From JAJTHC01 sp044358835 (GTDB taxonomy: Bacteria > Cyanobacteriota > Vampirovibrionia > Vampirovibrionales > JAJTHC01), in contig JBIKNF010000027.1 in NCBI GenBank assembly GCA_044358835.1, forward strand, positions 1 through 11,984: 11,984 nucleotides of DNA. Direction: 5' to 3'. Made by a program: the position numbers and the translations under genes. Positions 5,974 through 11,941 of this stretch are shown piece after piece. Below the pieces are notes generated by a model. That model saw nothing but the letters and a program-made list of their open reading frames with translations, was not told where the DNA came from and ran no database searches. How positions within the stretch are numbered: position 1 is the first letter of the stretch; each line of letters begins with the position of its first letter.

Positions 5974-6329
5974 TGATGAGGTAGCTGGTTTAGTGGAATA
6001 GGTTCTCTTGAATAAAATCGTCTCATTTTGGTATTCAAGTTACTTGGCTTGCACAGTTTTGAAAGTAAATCTATCTTTGTTACTGTGAAGGACTTCATCT
6101 AAACAAACTTTTAGGGGTTGTTACGTTTTTGTTAATGTATAACTTTTTATTTTCTTAGTATTGTTTCATAAATTTGAAATAGAGTTTCTGGTTATATTTT
6201 AAAGTTAGATGTAATTTCAAACGTTTCGACCGCTTTTCGTGACCCCCCCACTTCTATGGCATAGCATTGTAGACGTTTCCCTATGCTCACCACTGAACTA
6301 ATCTGTTTGCCCTCCAGAAAGGAGAATAT
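5974..6329. other. AT-rich non-coding stretch ahead of the esterase gene
   Basis: No gene is supported here. Base composition drops noticeably (mid-30s % GC by eye) compared with the membrane protein gene before it. An imperfect hairpin has outer arms CACAGT (6052-6057) and ACTGTG (6082-6087). A run of 7 C lies at 6243-6249. No clear promoter pair is seen, although several A/T-rich -10-like boxes exist between 6130 and 6200. Confidence 0.45.
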
Positions 6330-7325
6330 ATGAAATTCATCAGAACTATCTTACTTGCTAATTTGCTATTACTTCTCGCCTTGAGTGTATTTTCACAGTA
6401 TCAAGCTAAGCCTGCTATTAATAACAGAAAAGACGAGGTTTCGTGGGTGACGCAACAGGTCTATGCGCCGAGGGTAAGCTTTCATACATTTAGAAGCCAA
6501 GCCGCGAAGTCCTTAGTGAGTTATCACGTATACAAGCCGGCTTCTTACAAGGAGTCTGATGTAAAACGGTTTCCTGTTCTCTATTGGCTCCATGGCACAG
6601 AAGGGGGAGTAAATCACATTTTGCCAGTTTCGCAAATGTTTGATCTTGCAATTCGGAACAAAAGAGTGCCGCCGATGATTGTCGTCTTCGTTAATGGGTT
6701 GTCAAAGCGATTATGGACAAACTCGAAAGATGGTCTTGCTCCGATAGAGACAGTTTTTATCGATGAATTAATCCCTAACGTCGAAAAGACAATGCGAACA
6801 ATCGCTACTCGAGAGGGGCGAATTATCGAAGGTTTTAGCATGGGTGGTTATGGAGCTGCGCGAATCGGGTTTAAACATGCGGGGTTGTTTGGGGGTGTTT
6901 CAATACTAGCAGCCGGTCCACTTGATCTAAATTTTGAAGGACCTCGAGCAACAGGAAACCCGCTGAGAGAGCAAATACTTAACGATGTCTGTGACGGTGA
7001 CATCTCTTATTTTAAGTCAACACACCCCTGGACAGTTGCTGAATCACAGGCCCAATTTTTAAAAAAATCGGGGACAATCATTCGACAGGCGATTGGGTCA
7101 AAAGATTTTACTCTAAATCTAAACCGTCGGTTTCACGAACATCTTAAGTCCCTTGATATCCCTCACGAATTTCATGTTGTGGAGGGTGTAGGTCACAACA
7201 CAACTGATTTGATGGCGGGACTGGCCAACTCAGAATTCTATCGTAATGCACTTATGCCCAAGACAGTTAAATCACTGGCAAAGAAACCGCATGATCTAGA
7301 ATCCGGCAAACATCGGCTACAATAA
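6330..7325 (+). CDS. Secreted esterase of the esterase D / feruloyl-esterase type (alpha/beta hydrolase)
   Basis: The protein has 331 residues. The ATG at 6330 has a strong ribosome binding site (AAAGGAG, 6 nt before the start). Residues about 4-22 form an N-terminal signal or anchor helix. The catalytic domain follows: FPVLYWLHG (81-89, oxyanion-hole region), GFSMGG (168-173) with nucleophile Ser170, GSKDF with Asp259 as the probable acid, and GVGHN with His289. This is the PF00756-type layout, so hydrolysis of a carboxylic ester outside the cytoplasm is expected; the substrate is unknown. Codon choice (AGA, CGA, CGG, TTT, AAA) and base composition differ from the flanking repeat gene, consistent with acquisition. 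The stop codon overlaps an ATG (TAATG) that opens the duplicated tail of the membrane protein gene. The gene is the only cargo between the two 142-bp repeats. Confidence 0.85.
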   Translation: MKFIRTILLANLLLLLALSVFSQYQAKPAINNRKDEVSWVTQQVYAPRVSFHTFRSQAAKSLVSYHVYKPASYKESDVKRFPVLYWLHGTEGGVNHILPVSQMFDLAIRNKRVPPMIVVFVNGLSKRLWTNSKDGLAPIETVFIDELIPNVEKTMRTIATREGRIIEGFSMGGYGAARIGFKHAGLFGGVSILAAGPLDLNFEGPRATGNPLREQILNDVCDGDISYFKSTHPWTVAESQAQFLKKSGTIIRQAIGSKDFTLNLNRRFHEHLKSLDIPHEFHVVEGVGHNTTDLMAGLANSEFYRNALMPKTVKSLAKKPHDLESGKHRLQ

Positions 7326-7465
7326 TGGCGTCGATGTGGTCGGTGTTGAATCCCTTTACAGGGGTGTTGGAAGCGATGAAGCGTCCCCCCACGGCGGTGC
7401 AGGCGTCGTTACTGGCGGAAGGCAAAACCGCCGCCGTCTTTATGGACGTGCAGGTCCCTGAGTAG
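7325..7465 (+). pseudogene. 5'-truncated second copy of the membrane protein gene, possibly still translated
   Basis: This frame has 46 codons and matches residues 67-112 of the gene at 5633 exactly except the first residue, where the parental TTG codon is ATG. That ATG overlaps the esterase stop codon (TAATG), so ribosomes ending the esterase could reinitiate here. The product would lack the basic N-terminus and nearly all of the membrane helix. All four nucleotide differences from the parent copy are synonymous, which is unusual for a dead fragment. Either the duplication is recent and came from a slightly different allele, or the fragment is still under selection. The last 26 bp overlap the convergent gene ending at 7440. 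Confidence 0.6.
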
Positions 7466-7467
7466 GT
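7326..7467. repeat. Long direct repeat, right copy (142 bp)
   Basis: This copy matches 5832-5973 at 138 of 142 positions. It starts directly at the esterase stop codon and ends a few bases after the repeated gene's own stop codon. The spacing between copies is exactly 1,494 bp. Confidence 0.93.
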
Positions 7468-7757
7468 ACTTCATTATGGTGATATATACGTTTAATATGT
7501 CCACTAAGTTGGTCCACAACTTGTTTAATAGTTAAACTTGTTGAAAGTACAAGTCTTTTGCCGTTAGTGAAGGTGGCAATAATAGATTTGTTTAATACTT
7601 TTATCTCATCCAATTCTGGGAAACGACTTGGTAATCCCCGTAATTGAGATGCTTTGACCCCCCCCCCCCCCTCGCGCTGTGATGCGATAGATGTAGCAGG
7701 CTTTTGCACGGAAGGGTTCATAGAGGGCACCGAAAATAGAGGGGTAGAAAGACGCAC
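7440..7757 (-). CDS. Small protein of unknown function with an in-frame run of 14 G, probable phase-variable gene
   Basis: The protein has 105 residues and its family is not recognised. The GTG start at 7757 is supported by AAAGGA about 9 nt upstream and by a near-consensus promoter at 7828-7855. Residues 1-28 are low-complexity and Ser/Pro-rich. Residues 30-33 are four glycines encoded within 14 consecutive G (plus-strand C, 7658-7671). Residues about 44-92 look like a small folded domain (FPELDEIKVLNKSIIATF, then KRLVLSTSLTIKQVVDQL). One G fewer or one more shifts the frame to early stops (TAA and TGA within about 25 codons). The last nine codons are read from the antisense strand of the duplicated gene tail, so the natural C-terminus may depend on that duplication or simply overlap a convergent neighbour. 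Confidence 0.6.
   Translation of the reverse strand: MRLSTPLFSVPSMNPSVQKPATSIASQREGGGGVKASQLRGLPSRFPELDEIKVLNKSIIATFTNGKRLVLSTSLTIKQVVDQLSGHIKRIYHHNEVPTQGPARP
7658..7671. repeat. Poly-C/poly-G tract (14 bp) inside a coding region
   Basis: Fourteen consecutive C on the plus strand read as G in the minus-strand gene at 7440-7757. It is the longest homopolymer in the window. Its position near the 5' end of a small gene, with early stops in both other frames, matches slipped-strand phase-variation loci. Length variation itself cannot be seen from one sequence. Confidence 0.7.
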
Positions 7758-7827
7758 GACAGATAATCCTTTATTTATAGTTCAAACCAACACAAAACGG
7801 GGGCGAGCCACATAAGCTTCAAAACGT

Positions 7828-7855
7828 ATTATATCCAAAAAAGATGCCTTGTAAA
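7828..7855 (-). promoter_or_regulatory. Near-consensus sigma70 promoter of the poly-G gene
   Basis: On the minus strand TTTACA (7855-7850, 5 of 6 matches) is followed after 16 nt by a perfect TATAAT (7833-7828). Transcription would start near 7821, leaving a leader of about 64 nt before the GTG at 7757. The -35 box lies only about 35 bp from the edge of the 21-bp repeat array, so proteins bound to the array could touch RNA polymerase. Confidence 0.7.
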
Positions 7856-7889
7856 GAAATTGTTACGCTACACGCGCGAATATTTACTC

Positions 7890-8079
7890 ACAAAAGTCGG
7901 TTTTTTGGCCACGAAAGTCCGTTTTCTGGCCACGAAAGTCCGTTTTTTGGCCATGAAAGTCCGTTTTCTGGCCATGAAAGTCCGTTTTCTGGCCACGAAA
8001 GTCTGTTTTTTGGCCACGAAAGTCGGTTTTCTGGCCATGAAAGTCTGTTTTTCGACACACGAAAGTCGGTTTTTTGTTC
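7890..8079. repeat. Array of nine 21-bp iteron-like tandem repeats
   Basis: Nine head-to-tail units share the core CGAAAGTCSGTTTT followed by YTGGCC. Units start at 7890, 7911, 7932, 7953, 7974, 7995, 8016, 8037 and 8059; all are 21 bp except the eighth, which is 22. The first and the last two are the most diverged. A 21-bp period places every unit on the same DNA face (two helical turns), as in plasmid iterons and tandem operators. Variable positions are C/T at base 2, C/G/T at base 10 and C/T at base 16; they change the amino acid in the open frames, so coding selection does not explain the array. No spacers exist, so it is not CRISPR. The four-winged-helix protein encoded just beyond is a natural candidate to bind it. 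Confidence 0.92.
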
Positions 8080-8155
8080 GATTTTCAAGGAATGTGCTGG
8101 GGGGGTGAAGGCCTGTTCAAAAAAGCCACTCTTTTTTAGTATAACGTATTTTTAA

Positions 8156-8171
8156 GCACTATGCCTAGTGC
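8156..8171. promoter_or_regulatory. Short dyad GCACTA-TGCC-TAGTGC
   Basis: A perfect 6-bp inverted repeat (8156-8161 and 8166-8171) lies between the iteron array and the terminator of the winged-helix gene. The half site GTGCA recurs twice just after it. It could be a single operator or a small hairpin; nothing else supports a role. Confidence 0.3.
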
Positions 8172-8205
8172 ATAAAGTGCACGATTTTAAGCCCTGTTCA
8201 TTCAA

Positions 8206-8256
8206 CGAACAAGCGAAGGCTTCTAAAAGCCTCCGCTTACTCGCATTTTTTGTTCG
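8206..8256 (-). terminator. Terminator of the four-winged-helix gene
   Basis: Arms AAGCGAAGGCTT (8211-8222) and AAGCCTCCGCTT (8227-8238) form a 12-bp stem with one mismatch around CTAA. An outer CGAACAA/TTGTTCG pairing (8206-8212 and 8250-8256) can extend it. It starts within 30 nt of the stop codon at 8263. The T tract lies on the plus-strand side, so termination toward the plus strand is also possible. Confidence 0.55.
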
Positions 8257-8262
8257 GGCCTT

Positions 8263-9483
8263 TTACTGCACAATGGCTCCACCAAAGCGACCCCGCTTAA
8301 ACGTCACCCGGCCTTCTTCCTGCAGTTGCTTTAACCCACGTCGCACCGAATTGGCGGTTACCCCAATTTCGCTTGCCAAGTCATGCACATTCGGCAATTG
8401 TTCGCCCTGTTGAAACGTGCTGATTTGTTCGTCTAAGGCTTGGTACGCCTTTTCATAATCGTACAGTTCCATGTGTTGTTCTGCGGGCATAAACAGCGAT
8501 TCCATGGTGTTGACGGAAATAAAGTGGAGTGGCAAACGCGTGACATACGTCCCGTAGCGTCCGCGTTTGGAATGAATCATGCCTTGTTCAGCTAGACGTT
8601 GCATGGCGTCATGAACGGTTTTAATCGACACCTTAAACAAGGTGGCCAGTTCCTGATGCGGAGGCAATTTGTCGTTGACTTCATAGCGTTCGGAAATGAG
8701 CGCTTTTAATTCACGTTCAATTTGATCGATTAGGGTATCCGTTTGAATAGAGGCAAAGTCATTGCCCACATTTTCAACCGTTGGCAGGCGTTTGAGCGTC
8801 CAGTTTGGTTTTTTTCCGCGATTGCCCATGGCTTCAAGCACGCCTTCATGCGTTAAAAATTCCATGGCCAAACGAGTGGTGTTGGGTGTGGCGTGAATGA
8901 TTTTGGCCATTTCTCGGCTAGAAGGCAATAAGTCGTTTACCGCAATGCCTTGGTTCACAATGTACTGTTGAATAGCCAAAACGGTTTGGTCTCGTTTAGA
9001 TGTTTGCTTGCGGATGCGTTGTTCTTCTTGCGTGTGGCTGGCATTTTTGAGCAAGGTACCAATGCGTTGTTTGGATTCCACCCACCCCTCATCTTCCACA
9101 AAACGAATGGCATTCTGTACAGTTCCAACACTAACGCCCAAGTAATCTGAAAGATCTTTTTTCAAGGGAAGTAGGTGATTTTCATGCAACTCGCCTGATT
9201 CAAAACCGGCTTTAATCCAGGTGGTGAGCCATTCAGCGATTTGGGCGTCTTTGCCGAGCTTGGCTTTAAGGGTAAGCGGGGCGGGCAATTCTTCTAAGGT
9301 TAAACGCAAAGGGGTCTCTGGCGTGGGTTTTTCTAACACTTGCTGGTGCAATAAGCGATTAGACGTAAACGCCCCTTTCATAGGGACTGACACTTGTGAA
9401 GGCAAGCTGGCTTTGCTTTGGGTACCTTTTAGCAGGGTAGGGGTGGGGGTTTTCTTCGTTTCGGCTGAGGTGTTTTGGGTCAT
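8263..9483 (-). CDS. DNA-binding protein with four tandem GntR-type winged-helix domains
   Basis: The protein has 406 residues. The ATG at 9483 has AAGGA about 8 nt upstream. Residues 1-75 are polar, Thr/Pro-rich and probably disordered. Four winged-helix domains of GntR type then follow, at about 78-146, 165-230, 250-316 and 343-406. Their recognition regions read LSDYLGVSVGTVQNAIRFVE, REMAKIIHATPNTTRLAMEF, ELATLFKVSIKTVHDAMQRL and DLASEIGVTANSVRRGLKQL, each followed by an EG or QG turn and a wing. Normal GntR regulators have one such domain plus an effector-binding domain; here there is no effector domain. The repeat period is about 86-92 residues. Such a protein should bind a long or repeated site, and the nine-unit 21-bp array 180 bp beyond its 3' end is the obvious candidate. 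Roles as transcription regulator, replication initiator or partition/nucleoid protein are all open. It is divergent from the 545-residue gene. Confidence 0.85.
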   Translation of the reverse strand: MTQNTSAETKKTPTPTLLKGTQSKASLPSQVSVPMKGAFTSNRLLHQQVLEKPTPETPLRLTLEELPAPLTLKAKLGKDAQIAEWLTTWIKAGFESGELHENHLLPLKKDLSDYLGVSVGTVQNAIRFVEDEGWVESKQRIGTLLKNASHTQEEQRIRKQTSKRDQTVLAIQQYIVNQGIAVNDLLPSSREMAKIIHATPNTTRLAMEFLTHEGVLEAMGNRGKKPNWTLKRLPTVENVGNDFASIQTDTLIDQIERELKALISERYEVNDKLPPHQELATLFKVSIKTVHDAMQRLAEQGMIHSKRGRYGTYVTRLPLHFISVNTMESLFMPAEQHMELYDYEKAYQALDEQISTFQQGEQLPNVHDLASEIGVTANSVRRGLKQLQEEGRVTFKRGRFGGAIVQ

Positions 9484-9505
9484 GTTTGAATCCTTATGTC
9501 CTTGT

Positions 9506-9534
9506 CGTTTAAAAATCTCTTAAAACGGTGTCAA
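9506..9534 (-). promoter_or_regulatory. Possible promoter of the winged-helix gene
   Basis: The minus strand carries a perfect TTGACA (9534-9529). The -10 is weak: TAAACG at 17-nt spacing or TTAAAC at 16. The predicted start near 9500 would give a leader of under 20 nt that still contains the AAGGA ribosome binding site. Confidence 0.35.
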
Positions 9535-9658
9535 TACCCTGAATGGGTTGACGTGTGAAAAAATGAGTTTGCTTCCCTAAAATGCCTAGTAGATGTGAAA
9601 TGGGTTGATTGGGTTCATCTAAAATGATTTACGCTGTTTAAGAAGCATCTATATTAGT

Positions 9659-9699
9659 ATTAAAACAAACGAGCCCTTCAAGCGTGCTATTGTTTTAAT
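9659..9699. promoter_or_regulatory. Perfect 10-bp inverted repeat with 21-nt spacer
   Basis: ATTAAAACAA (9659-9668) and TTGTTTTAAT (9690-9699) are exact inverted copies separated by 21 nt, so half-site centres are 31 bp or about three helical turns apart. It lies midway between two divergent genes, one of which encodes a multi-winged-helix protein, so an operator is more likely than a terminator. Confidence 0.5.
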
Positions 9700-9701
9700 T
9701 G

Positions 9702-9756
9702 TTGTAACATAAATTCCTTTCGGCAGAGCCAGAGGAAACTTTAATTTTTGTTACAA
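9702..9756. promoter_or_regulatory. Second inverted repeat TTGTAACA / TGTTACAA
   Basis: TTGTAACA (9702-9709) and TGTTACAA (9749-9756) are exact inverted copies. Flanking bases extend the match to roughly 15 of 17 positions per arm. It adjoins the previous dyad and lies on the side of the 545-residue gene. Confidence 0.4.
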
Positions 9757-9917
9757 ATAAAAACAATCACCTCAAAAAAATCACACTTTACGCAGGTATT
9801 CACGCAAGTGTTCGCTTGGCTGACTCCTTAATTTAGGGGAGCCCCTTGAAGGAAAGGGCTTAGGCGTCCGAAAGTAAAGCCGTGTAGAACAGGTCCATTT
9901 CTTGAAAGTAACAACCT

Positions 9918-11555
9918 ATGACGCCTCCTAAATCAAGTTTGAACGATCCCAGTGCAGATCCTAACGCGTGGTATGAACAATACCCTACGCTCAGTCGTGC
10001 CTTAAACTTTCTGAAACCCTTACCTGATTATGTGCAAGAACTGGTGGGTAAAAAACTCTATGCCTACGCAAAAGAACTGGCCTACGGCGATTATGAAGCC
10101 CACGTCAGTGAAGAAGAATCCAGCACCCAAGGGCTTAAACGCTTTCGGCAATTCATGCAGAATAAAGCCCATCATTCTATGGTGTCTCGTGCCTTAAATG
10201 AAGTGATGAGCTTAAATGAACAGGGACGTTCGCTGGTGGGGCAACGGCTTTTACTCTGCTTACAAGCCTTAAATAACTTGGCTTCGCAATATCCCAGTGG
10301 GGACGATTTTACGTCAACCAAACAAAGTCGAATTGAAGTGCATACCTTAATTAATTTGGTGTTTGACAAAAATTTAAGTGACTTTGAACTACAAGGGCAG
10401 CAACGCAAAGCCGAACGCAAAGCACTTTTAGAAGAAGAAAAACTGGCTGAAGCCATGCTTAACCAAGCGTTAGAACAAGTTGGGGAAATAGAAGATCCTT
10501 TTATTCCTAATAACCCCGCCATTAAAGACGAAACCTTACAACGCATGGAACTGGATCCTGAAATGACCCGCTTAGCGTCTTTACAAGAAACAGTCCCAAC
10601 CGCATTAATCCCAACGATTAAACGAATGGGTCGCTTCTTGGTGTTATGGGTCACCCCCCCTGAAGAAGTTGTAAACAAAGCCGAAACAGAAACAGTAGAA
10701 GACGTCCCCTTCAAATCGTTAGACGCCACAGCCCAAAAGACTTCAGAAAATGTTTCACATGCCGAAGAAGAAAATAAAGATTCAGAGGAACTTTTCGAAT
10801 CTTTAGATCAAACCACCGTTGAAATCGTTCATACTGAAAATACCCATTTAAAAGAAGGTGAAGAACCCATGAATAAAGCCGTTTTTCGTGAAACCCCAGC
10901 CAAACCCCAGCTTCAAACGACTCCGGAAGAACCCGTATTAGGACCTTTTGAGCTTTCTGAAGCAGAACGCCTTGCCTTGATTGAAGAGGTGACCCATCCT
11001 TCTAAAACGGTTCAAGCCGAAGAAAAAGTCAATAACATTCTTTCGCTCCTTGATTCTGGGGTGGATGTTGATGCCATTCCTCAGGATGCTTCCCCAGAAG
11101 AAAAACTGGCGCGAGGCTTGGCCTTATTCAACAATTCAGATCCTCCCTTAATCAAACCCAACCGTCGCGATTTGGCCTTAACAGAAGCCGAAATCGACCT
11201 TTTAATCGCTCGTGTGGCAGAAGACCCCAAAGTGCGTGCGGCCAAAGAACAAGCCAAGCAAAAAGTGTTAGATGCCTTGGCCTTTATGAACGATATTGAA
11301 AAGCCCGCCCTGAATGCTGAAGGAACTTTTCAACAAGCATTACCTGTTCAAGGGAAAGTAGCCCTTAAAAAGCCTTACAAACCTCGTGCCAAGCAGTCGA
11401 CGGTGGCAGTAACTCCCCAAAAGGCAGAAAAAGTAGAGACTTTGGCCAAAGGGTTAACGAAGTCATCGACTGAAGCCAAACCCGCCACCGCAAGTAAACG
11501 CAGCGGTAAAACAACAGCGGTTCGCAAAAAAACAACAGATGCGTCGAAGGAATAG
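9918..11555 (+). CDS. Large charged protein with acidic middle and Lys-rich C-terminal tail, function unknown
   Basis: The protein has 545 residues and its family is not recognised. The ATG at 9918 has only a weak ribosome binding site (GAAAG), but no better start is near. Residues about 15-190 look like a helical folded domain (ALNFLKPLPDYVQELVGKKL, RQFMQNKAHHSMVSRALNEV, RLLLCLQALNNLASQY). Residues about 160-190 are a charged helix. Residues about 248-315 are very acidic and low-complexity. Residues about 343-460 hold further helices (LSEAERLALIEEV, LTEAEIDLLIARV). Residues about 480-540 are rich in Lys, Arg, Thr and Ala (KKPYKPRAK, ASKRSGKTTAVRKKT), like histone-H1-type tails that bind nucleic acid without strict specificity. 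No signal peptide or membrane helix is seen. It is divergent from the four-winged-helix gene, so a partner role in DNA binding is possible but inferred. Confidence 0.75.
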   Translation: MTPPKSSLNDPSADPNAWYEQYPTLSRALNFLKPLPDYVQELVGKKLYAYAKELAYGDYEAHVSEEESSTQGLKRFRQFMQNKAHHSMVSRALNEVMSLNEQGRSLVGQRLLLCLQALNNLASQYPSGDDFTSTKQSRIEVHTLINLVFDKNLSDFELQGQQRKAERKALLEEEKLAEAMLNQALEQVGEIEDPFIPNNPAIKDETLQRMELDPEMTRLASLQETVPTALIPTIKRMGRFLVLWVTPPEEVVNKAETETVEDVPFKSLDATAQKTSENVSHAEEENKDSEELFESLDQTTVEIVHTENTHLKEGEEPMNKAVFRETPAKPQLQTTPEEPVLGPFELSEAERLALIEEVTHPSKTVQAEEKVNNILSLLDSGVDVDAIPQDASPEEKLARGLALFNNSDPPLIKPNRRDLALTEAEIDLLIARVAEDPKVRAAKEQAKQKVLDALAFMNDIEKPALNAEGTFQQALPVQGKVALKKPYKPRAKQSTVAVTPQKAEKVETLAKGLTKSSTEAKPATASKRSGKTTAVRKKTTDASKE

Positions 11556-11599
11556 ATTGCAACCACAATCGAAGCTAGAAGTAAAGCATCATAACGGCA

Positions 11600-11726
11600 T
11601 CAGGTAAGGAGTTTTTGAGTGCTTTCTTTGGCGTTTAAATCTAATTCAAAACATCGCAATAATTCCCGAAATTTGCGTTCAGGAATGTGCAACTTTTTAT
11701 AATACTTGTTTTTTCCCTGTAGTCAT
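11600..11726 (-). pseudogene. Frameshifted N-terminal remnant of an IS1595-type transposase
   Basis: The minus-strand reading gives KNKYYKKLHIPERKFRELL then FELDLNA, which fits the N-terminal region of IS1595/ISXO2-family transposases as I remember it (KYYK, then an IPE(R/A)KFR(E/Q)L-like segment, then a LDLTA-like segment). Transposases of that family are usually over 200 residues; here only about 37 matching codons remain before TGA at 11602-11600, with unrelated sequence beyond. The natural start is probably the ATG at 11726, reading MTTGK, but the run of six A at the fifth codon has one base too many and shifts the frame. The gene is thus broken at both ends. No terminal inverted repeats are recognisable. 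Confidence 0.6.
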
Positions 11727-11877
11727 AATGCTTTAGCCTATCATAAAATTAGTTCAAGTTTACCAAACCGAAATTTTTAGCACGAACACAAGCTAACAAA
11801 TAACCAAGGGGATTCGTCCGTAAATTCGGTTCGTATAGATTTACTCAATAAAGCAACCCTACTCGAGCGGTGGAAGC

Positions 11878-11910
11878 GGGGGTGGGGTAGGTGGGGCTCG
11901 CGGGAGCGGG
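11878..11910 (+). other. Predicted G-quadruplex motif
   Basis: Five runs of at least three G lie at 11878-11882, 11884-11887, 11893-11896, 11902-11904 and 11908-11910. Loops of 1, 5, 5 and 3 nt satisfy the usual G3+N1-7 rule. Folding is predicted from pattern only. Confidence 0.6.
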
Positions 11911-11941
11911 CGCCCACGCAGGGGGCTGAACGCGTGGGCGC
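11910..11941. other. Strong 10-bp GC hairpin
   Basis: GCGCCCACGC (11910-11919) pairs perfectly with GCGTGGGCGC (11932-11941) around a 12-nt loop. It directly follows the G-quadruplex motif. There is no T tract after it on either strand, so it is not a typical intrinsic terminator. Confidence 0.6.

Larger units (their letters stand above)
9484..9917. other. Divergent control region between the winged-helix gene and the 545-residue gene
   Basis: No coding region is supported in these 434 bp. The minus-strand side has a perfect -35 box and repeated ATGGGTTGA motifs (near 9543 and 9600). The middle is AT-rich and holds two sets of inverted repeats (9659-9699 and 9702-9756). The plus-strand side has a short hairpin, AGCCCCTT with AGGGCT (9840-9861), before the 545-residue gene. 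Its density of dyads suggests autoregulated divergent promoters. Confidence 0.5.

Noticed and set aside
7890..8079. CRISPR array
   Set aside because: Units are contiguous without spacers and no cas gene is present.
7844..8155. Open frames across the 21-bp array that would encode heptapeptide repeats (GHESPFS-like)
   Set aside because: A 21-bp period keeps any stop-free frame open on both strands. Base changes between units alter the amino acids freely, and no ribosome binding site precedes the ATG.
7758..8262. Chromosomal-type origin with DnaA boxes
   Set aside because: I found no convincing TTATNCACA-type boxes near the iterons; an iteron-type origin remains possible but is not shown.
10172..10729. 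185-codon minus-strand open frame
   Set aside because: It lies wholly inside the 545-residue gene on the opposite strand, is Ser/Lys-biased, and has no ribosome binding site or domain pattern.
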